From assembly GCF_029382255.1 (NCBI RefSeq), contig NZ_JARLLG010000001.1:1178001-1242000 (forward strand): 64,000 nt of DNA, read 5' to 3'. Under the pieces are notes generated by a model. It worked only from the letters and a program-made list of their open reading frames with translations, searched no databases and was not told the origin of the DNA. Shown piece by piece: positions 60,457 through 64,000 of the stretch (within the stretch, counting starts at the first letter, position 1; each line of letters opens with the position of its first letter). The translations under genes were made by a program, and so were the position numbers. Source of the stretch: Isoptericola croceus. Lineage in GTDB: Bacteria; Actinomycetota; Actinomycetes; Actinomycetales; Cellulomonadaceae.

Positions 60457-61535
60457 CAGTCAACCTCCTTGGCATTGGTCCATGTGCGTTCGGTCAGCAA
60501 GGTCTTGACGACCTTCGAGACGGTCTGGGACGACGCGCGCACCACCTCGGCGTCGCGCTCGGTGAGCGCCCACCCCTTGACGTACGACCCGGCGGTGTCG
60601 GCGGTGGAGTCCATGCCGTTGGAGCGGCACAGCACGTGCGCGATCGACTCGGCCTCGACCTCCATCGCGCCTCGGTGCCCACCGGTCGCCGTGTGATACT
60701 CACCGGCGCGCTCCAGGTGTCCGGCCTTGATGTGTCCGAGCTCGTGGGCGAGCGTGGCGGCCTTTGAGCCGTCCGACAGCCCGGCATCGATGACGACCCG
60801 CTTGTCACCGGGGGAGGTGTATCCGTGGTGCCCCGGTGTGCTCAGCGGCTCGTAGGACACGGTGAAACCCTCGGCCTCGATCGCGCCGTGCAGGTCCTCG
60901 ACGAACCCAGGTGGAGGGGTCTCGGACAGCTCGGTCTGGATCTCGGGCAGCGGGTCACCCGAGGTCTGAGCGACGTCGAACACGCTCGCAGTGGTGAAGC
61001 CGACGATCTTGCGCTCCTTGACCGACTTGCCATCGTCGCCCTTGACGGGGTTGCCGGCGTCGTCGGTCTTGGTGACGCGGACCGCCTTCGGCGCGAGGAT
61101 CTGGATCGACTTCTGCCCCTTGTCGACCTGGCGGCCCATCTGCTGCCAGCGGCGGTAGCCGGCCACCTTGGTGGCGTCGGGACGCTGGATCGAGATCAGC
61201 AGCTGGTTGGTCGGCGAATAGCGGGGGAACTTCGCCATCGCGTCGAGGTAGGCGTTCCACTCGGCGTCCCCGTCGAGGGCGGACACACGCTCGTCGAGCT
61301 CGCTGTGGAACGCGGCGAGCTTCTCCTCGAGCGTGTCGTACCGCTGGTTGAAGGGTGAGGTCTGCTCAGCCGGCGCGGCCAGGGCGTCGAGCCCGCCGTC
61401 GGGATCTGCCACGGCCTTGGTCGCGAACTTCCCGTCACCTGCGCGTGGGTGTGAGACCTCGAACGGGGTTCGATGTCTCATCGCATCACCGCGCTCCGCG
61501 CGGAGATGCGACAGGTCCTCGGTGAAGGTGCTCAT
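60456..61535 (-). CDS. Tagged element protein T6: ArdC-like antirestriction protein with zinc-peptidase domain
   Basis: A 359-residue protein. Tag at residues 29-52 (HPRAGDGKFATKAVADPDGG, then LDAL). It is followed by an ArdC/LtrC-type N-domain (FPRYSPTNQLLISIQRPD, GYRRWQQMGRQVDKGQKSIQ, ILAP) that binds single-stranded DNA in relatives. An IrrE/ImmA-like metallopeptidase follows with HELGHIKAGH (264-273) and EVEAESIAHVL supplying the third ligand. ArdC of plasmid pSa protects incoming DNA and is itself carried into recipients. Conserved leader before the ATG. Confidence 0.82.
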   Translation of the reverse strand: MSTFTEDLSHLRAERGDAMRHRTPFEVSHPRAGDGKFATKAVADPDGGLDALAAPAEQTSPFNQRYDTLEEKLAAFHSELDERVSALDGDAEWNAYLDAMAKFPRYSPTNQLLISIQRPDATKVAGYRRWQQMGRQVDKGQKSIQILAPKAVRVTKTDDAGNPVKGDDGKSVKERKIVGFTTASVFDVAQTSGDPLPEIQTELSETPPPGFVEDLHGAIEAEGFTVSYEPLSTPGHHGYTSPGDKRVVIDAGLSDGSKAATLAHELGHIKAGHLERAGEYHTATGGHRGAMEVEAESIAHVLCRSNGMDSTADTAGSYVKGWALTERDAEVVRASSQTVSKVVKTLLTERTWTNAKEVD

Positions 61536-61551
61536 GCCCGGTGTGTTGACA
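61536..61551 (-). promoter_or_regulatory. Conserved tag-gene leader, copy 4
   Basis: TGTCAACACACCGGGC immediately before ATGAGCAC of the ArdC-like gene T6. Confidence 0.6.
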
Positions 61552-61827
61552 GCGCCACGACGCGGACGACGGGACGCTGCCGCGCCCGTGGTCCGCCACT
61601 CAGGGGGCGACGTCGTGCGGCACTTCGGCGAGACAGGCCGCTGCAGGGCCGAGAGACGGCGAGTCCTCGGGCTCGAGGTCGGGCTGGGCGCATCGCACCC
61701 GGCCGTCGGAAGCCAGGTTGTCAGGCCGCGGTGCGACGTCGAGCGTCGGACGACGCCGTCGTACCCGCACCTCGGTCAGCCCCGGACTGCGCCTTCTCCG
61801 TGTCCCGAGCCCACGAAGCCGTAACGG

Positions 61828-62316
61828 CTACCGGGCGCCCGTCAGCAGCGAGACGATCCCCAGCTGGGACAGTGTGGTCAGCAGCTCGCGTTCACCGGAC
61901 GGGTCGATGAACCACACCTGTCCAGTGGGTTCAGGGGTGGCACTGAACGGGGCGTAGTCGGTGCGCACCAGCACCAGCGGCACCGGGCCGGCCCACGACC
62001 CGACGGTGACCGGCACCTCACGCGGGGTGAGCAAAACCTGCAGCACGCTCTCGTCCACGTCGGCGACGTCGACCCCGGACCGGGCCAGGAGCACCTGCTG
62101 CTGCACCGTGGCCGCGGCCGCGGCGTACGCGCAACGCGCCACGAACGCCTCGTCGTCGTCCATGCGTGCGTAGTCCGGGATCAGCGTCCCGACCAGCTCG
62201 GTCAGGGAGTCGGCGAACGACGTGGTGGTCGCGCCGACCAGTGCGAACGGCCAGCTCGCTCCCGGCGTGGGGTGCTGCGGCGCATCGGTGGCGACATCGG
62301 TGGTGGTCACGAGCAT
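61828..62316 (-). CDS. Hypothetical element protein
   Basis: A 162-residue soluble protein (SWPFALVGATTTSFADSLTE; FVARCAYAAAAATVQQQVLL; VDVADVDESVLQVLLTPREV; GQVWFIDPSGERELLTTLSQ). GAGGAG precedes the ATG. It lies 22 bases after the dNMP-kinase stop, in the same operon. No domain recognised; no tag. Confidence 0.6.
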   Translation of the reverse strand: MLVTTTDVATDAPQHPTPGASWPFALVGATTTSFADSLTELVGTLIPDYARMDDDEAFVARCAYAAAAATVQQQVLLARSGVDVADVDESVLQVLLTPREVPVTVGSWAGPVPLVLVRTDYAPFSATPEPTGQVWFIDPSGERELLTTLSQLGIVSLLTGAR

Positions 62317-62338
62317 GGTGGGCTCTCCTCGCAGAGGA

Positions 62339-63112
62339 TCAGGCCGCTGCCGACAGCCGGCGCAGCGAGACGGCCAGGTCGTCGACCCGGGTGTGCAGGG
62401 CGGCGATGGTGGAGTCGTTGACCAAGACGTCGGCCACCAGGGCCTCGTCGATGCCGGCCTCGGTAACGTGCCCGTTCGCGGGGCCGGTGCCGGGCCGGTC
62501 CACGCGCCACAAGGTCGCGCCGCGGCCCAGCAGCACGTGGGCCTCGTCGTCGCGGCGCACGTCGCCGACGACGACCGGTCCGACGCCGTCGGTGGCGAAC
62601 GACTCCGCGATGCGGGCCAGCAGCTCACGCCCGAGGATGTCCGCGCCGAGGTGCTGGTTGATGACCTCGCTGCCCAAGCGCTGCAGCAGGCGGCGTACCT
62701 CGGGGCCGTGCACGCGGTCGGTCTTGGCCTCGTCCCACCCGACCTCAGTGACCAGCTCGCGCAGCGAGATGCTGCCGTCCACGCGTGGATTCAGTACCCG
62801 CATCAGGTCCAGTGCGTGGTCGGTGGTGACCGGCTCGAGGTCGAGCGTGACCCCCATGACGTCGGTGACGAACGCCCCGACCAGACGGCGGATCTCGCCG
62901 CCGTGCAGCAGGTTCTCGGCAAGTTCGAGCCACGTGCCGGGCACCTGGGACAGGTGGGTGTGCCCGTCCAGGAACGGGTCGAGCTCGAACAGCGACTCGC
63001 GCAACACGTCGGCGTGCGCGAACTTGCGGTATCCGTGAGCCTCGACGAGCCGGTCGGCCACAGTGTCCTTGCCAGCGCGCGCGTACCCGCTCAGCGCGAC
63101 GATCGTGCTCAT
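62339..63112 (-). CDS. Deoxynucleoside-monophosphate-kinase-like P-loop protein
   Basis: A 257-residue protein. Walker A is GYARAGKDT (9-17), followed by VADRLVEAHGYRKFAHADVL as in phage dNMP kinases (GxxxAGKDT and FAxxLR motif). RRLLQRLGSEVINQHLGADI and VVVGDVRRDDEAHVLLGRG correspond to the lid and Asp-containing region. It may supply nucleotides or repair function after transfer. No tag. Confidence 0.78.
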   Translation of the reverse strand: MSTIVALSGYARAGKDTVADRLVEAHGYRKFAHADVLRESLFELDPFLDGHTHLSQVPGTWLELAENLLHGGEIRRLVGAFVTDVMGVTLDLEPVTTDHALDLMRVLNPRVDGSISLRELVTEVGWDEAKTDRVHGPEVRRLLQRLGSEVINQHLGADILGRELLARIAESFATDGVGPVVVGDVRRDDEAHVLLGRGATLWRVDRPGTGPANGHVTEAGIDEALVADVLVNDSTIAALHTRVDDLAVSLRRLSAAA

Positions 63113-63201
63113 AGTGGTGGTCCCTTCATCGGTCCTGCGGACGCGGCCGCGTCCTGGTGTTCCTGTGGGGCAGCGGGCGGCGGTGAGCCCTGCGGTGGCG
63201 A

Positions 63202-63705
63202 TCACGCAAGCACCCGAACGGTCGTGGCACAGGCGGCCAGGTCGCCGGACAGCGCGTGCTGGTTGGCAACCACGACGTCGAGGTCGGCTCGCTCGGCGAG
63301 CTCGCAGAAGGCGTGGTCGCCGCTGGCGACGGTGAAGGCGGTGAACCCGACGCTGAGCAGGTGCTCGGCGACCTCCAGGAGCATCCGGTCTGCAGCGTCA
63401 GGGGCGTTCGGGCACACGCGAAGCGGCAGCACGTCAGCGCCGACGACGCTCGACCGGCCCAGGTAGGAGGCGACCAGCCCTGGGGCGCACACGCCGAGCC
63501 GGAAGTCGGCCTCGACGTCCAGCACGCGGCGCAGCCGCCGGTCGGCGTCCTGGGCGGAGACCCAACCACCGGTGTGCGTGCAGTGCAGGAAGTTCTCGAG
63601 GTCGACCAGCAGCCCGCGGCGCCCCGACGGCACGGCGTGGCCCAGGCTCGCGACCCGCAGCAGGTCAGTGCGGCGCGGCATCATCGCGGGCGTCGGCGCG
63701 GTCAT
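63202..63705 (-). CDS. NYN/PIN-like domain protein
   Basis: A 167-residue protein with a NYN-type start GLLVDLENFLHCTHTGGWVS (first Asp-Asn pair), then ADRMLLEVAEHLLSVGFTAF and TVASGDHAFCELAERADLDV, giving the acidic triad of a metal-dependent RNase fold. The ATG overlaps the upstream stop. It may be an RNA-processing or toxin-like nuclease of the element. Confidence 0.72.
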   Translation of the reverse strand: MTAPTPAMMPRRTDLLRVASLGHAVPSGRRGLLVDLENFLHCTHTGGWVSAQDADRRLRRVLDVEADFRLGVCAPGLVASYLGRSSVVGADVLPLRVCPNAPDAADRMLLEVAEHLLSVGFTAFTVASGDHAFCELAERADLDVVVANQHALSGDLAACATTVRVLA

Positions 63706-64000
63706 GATCCGACCCCCGACCGTGCGTGCTGGGCGGCATCGACGGCCAGCTGACGGGCCGCGGCCGCGGCGCCCTTGAGTCGCGGCTCGGGGGCGTCACG
63801 ACCGTCCGGAGCGCCGAACCCTCCCGCGTCCAGCCCGGAGCGCGGCGGGCCGTCGTCGGCGAGCTCCTCGGCGATCTGTGGCACCAGGCGGCCCACCTGG
63901 GTCGCGCTCGGCTCGGGCCTGGAGGCACGCGGGAGTTCGATCGCCGTCATGCGCTCGAGATAGGTCTCGGTCGTGGCGAAGAACCCCTTGAACACCTGCG
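63702..64000 (-). CDS. Hypothetical element protein, possibly partial
   Basis: The visible part (TAIELPRASRPEPSATQVGR; GAPDGRDAPEPRLKGAAAAA) is Ala/Pro-rich and soluble. Candidate starts are ATG at 63950 or GTG at 63995; the frame is still open at the window edge, so the true start may lie beyond. Coupled to the NYN gene (ATGA). Confidence 0.5.
   Translation of the reverse strand, partial: QVFKGFFATTETYLERMTAIELPRASRPEPSATQVGRLVPQIAEELADDGPPRSGLDAGGFGAPDGRDAPEPRLKGAAAAARQLAVDAAQHARSGVGS

Noticed and set aside
61536-61827. Possible gene in the gap upstream of the ArdC-like gene
   Set aside because: Frames on both strands are Arg/Pro-rich without start signals. Apart from the 16-nt leader I see no supported feature.

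Overview
The window is high-GC DNA with the look of an actinobacterial chromosome: many GTG and TTG starts, GTGA/ATGA stop-start overlaps, apparently leaderless genes, a LysG/LysE pair, an LCP-family cell-wall protein and a Tad pilus ATPase. The organism is probably a Micrococcales member of the Cellulomonas/Promicromonospora type. That is inference from gene content; no marker gene is present.

Left part (1-10 kb): the tail of an LCP protein, the lysG-lysE amino-acid exporter pair, an aminotransferase, a large LuxR-type regulator and small enzymes. These are followed by a decayed patch (6.0-6.8 kb) holding a truncated copy of the same aminotransferase, and then an AbiEii-type toxin/XRE antitoxin pair whose toxin has an in-frame stop.

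Catabolic island (10.0-26.1 kb): about 15.7 kb flanked by two ~94% identical, colinear direct copies of a 102-codon gene. It encodes an L-fucose-isomerase-like enzyme and FGGY kinase (minus strand), a 1388-residue secreted FG-GAP/LamG/SGNH protein (plus strand), a LacI regulator, and a translationally coupled set of tripartite tricarboxylate transporter (TctC-TctB-TctA), Asp-box sialidase-fold protein and DHDPS/NAL-type aldolase. Three ATCGAT-centred operators tie the parts into one probable LacI regulon. The logic would be extracellular deacetylation of a polysaccharide, uptake of an acidic sugar, intracellular processing and aldol cleavage. The substrate is unknown.

Middle (26.1-32.3 kb): SDR/MerR divergent pair, GlxA-type regulator, DUF1330 protein, quinone reductase, then tadA-tadB. 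tadB stops abruptly.

Integrative element (about 32.27 kb to beyond 64 kb): tadB is cut after its cytoplasmic F-domain and is followed directly by a large serine recombinase. The rest of the window appears to be an integrated conjugative element. Its backbone, mostly minus strand, has a lipoprotein, a VirB1-like lytic transglycosylase/VanY protein, a VirB6-like protein, a VirB2-like protein, a secreted HNH nuclease, an ArdC-like antirestriction protein, a dNMP kinase and a NYN protein. No VirB4, VirD4 or relaxase is visible. A cargo block (about 38.7-51.8 kb) interrupts the backbone and is rich in defence genes: a DUF262 + RelA/SpoT-synthetase-like two-gene operon, a NaeI-type restriction-modification cluster with an extra predicted nuclease and Vsr, decayed PIN/resolvase and ISAs1 genes, and several unknown genes.

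The most novel signal is a 24-residue N-terminal tag (PR..DG.F ... GG spacing) shared without gaps by six otherwise unrelated element proteins, including the ArdC-like protein. Four of their genes also share a 16-nt leader directly abutting the start codon. This could be a translocation or processing signal for proteins that travel with the element.
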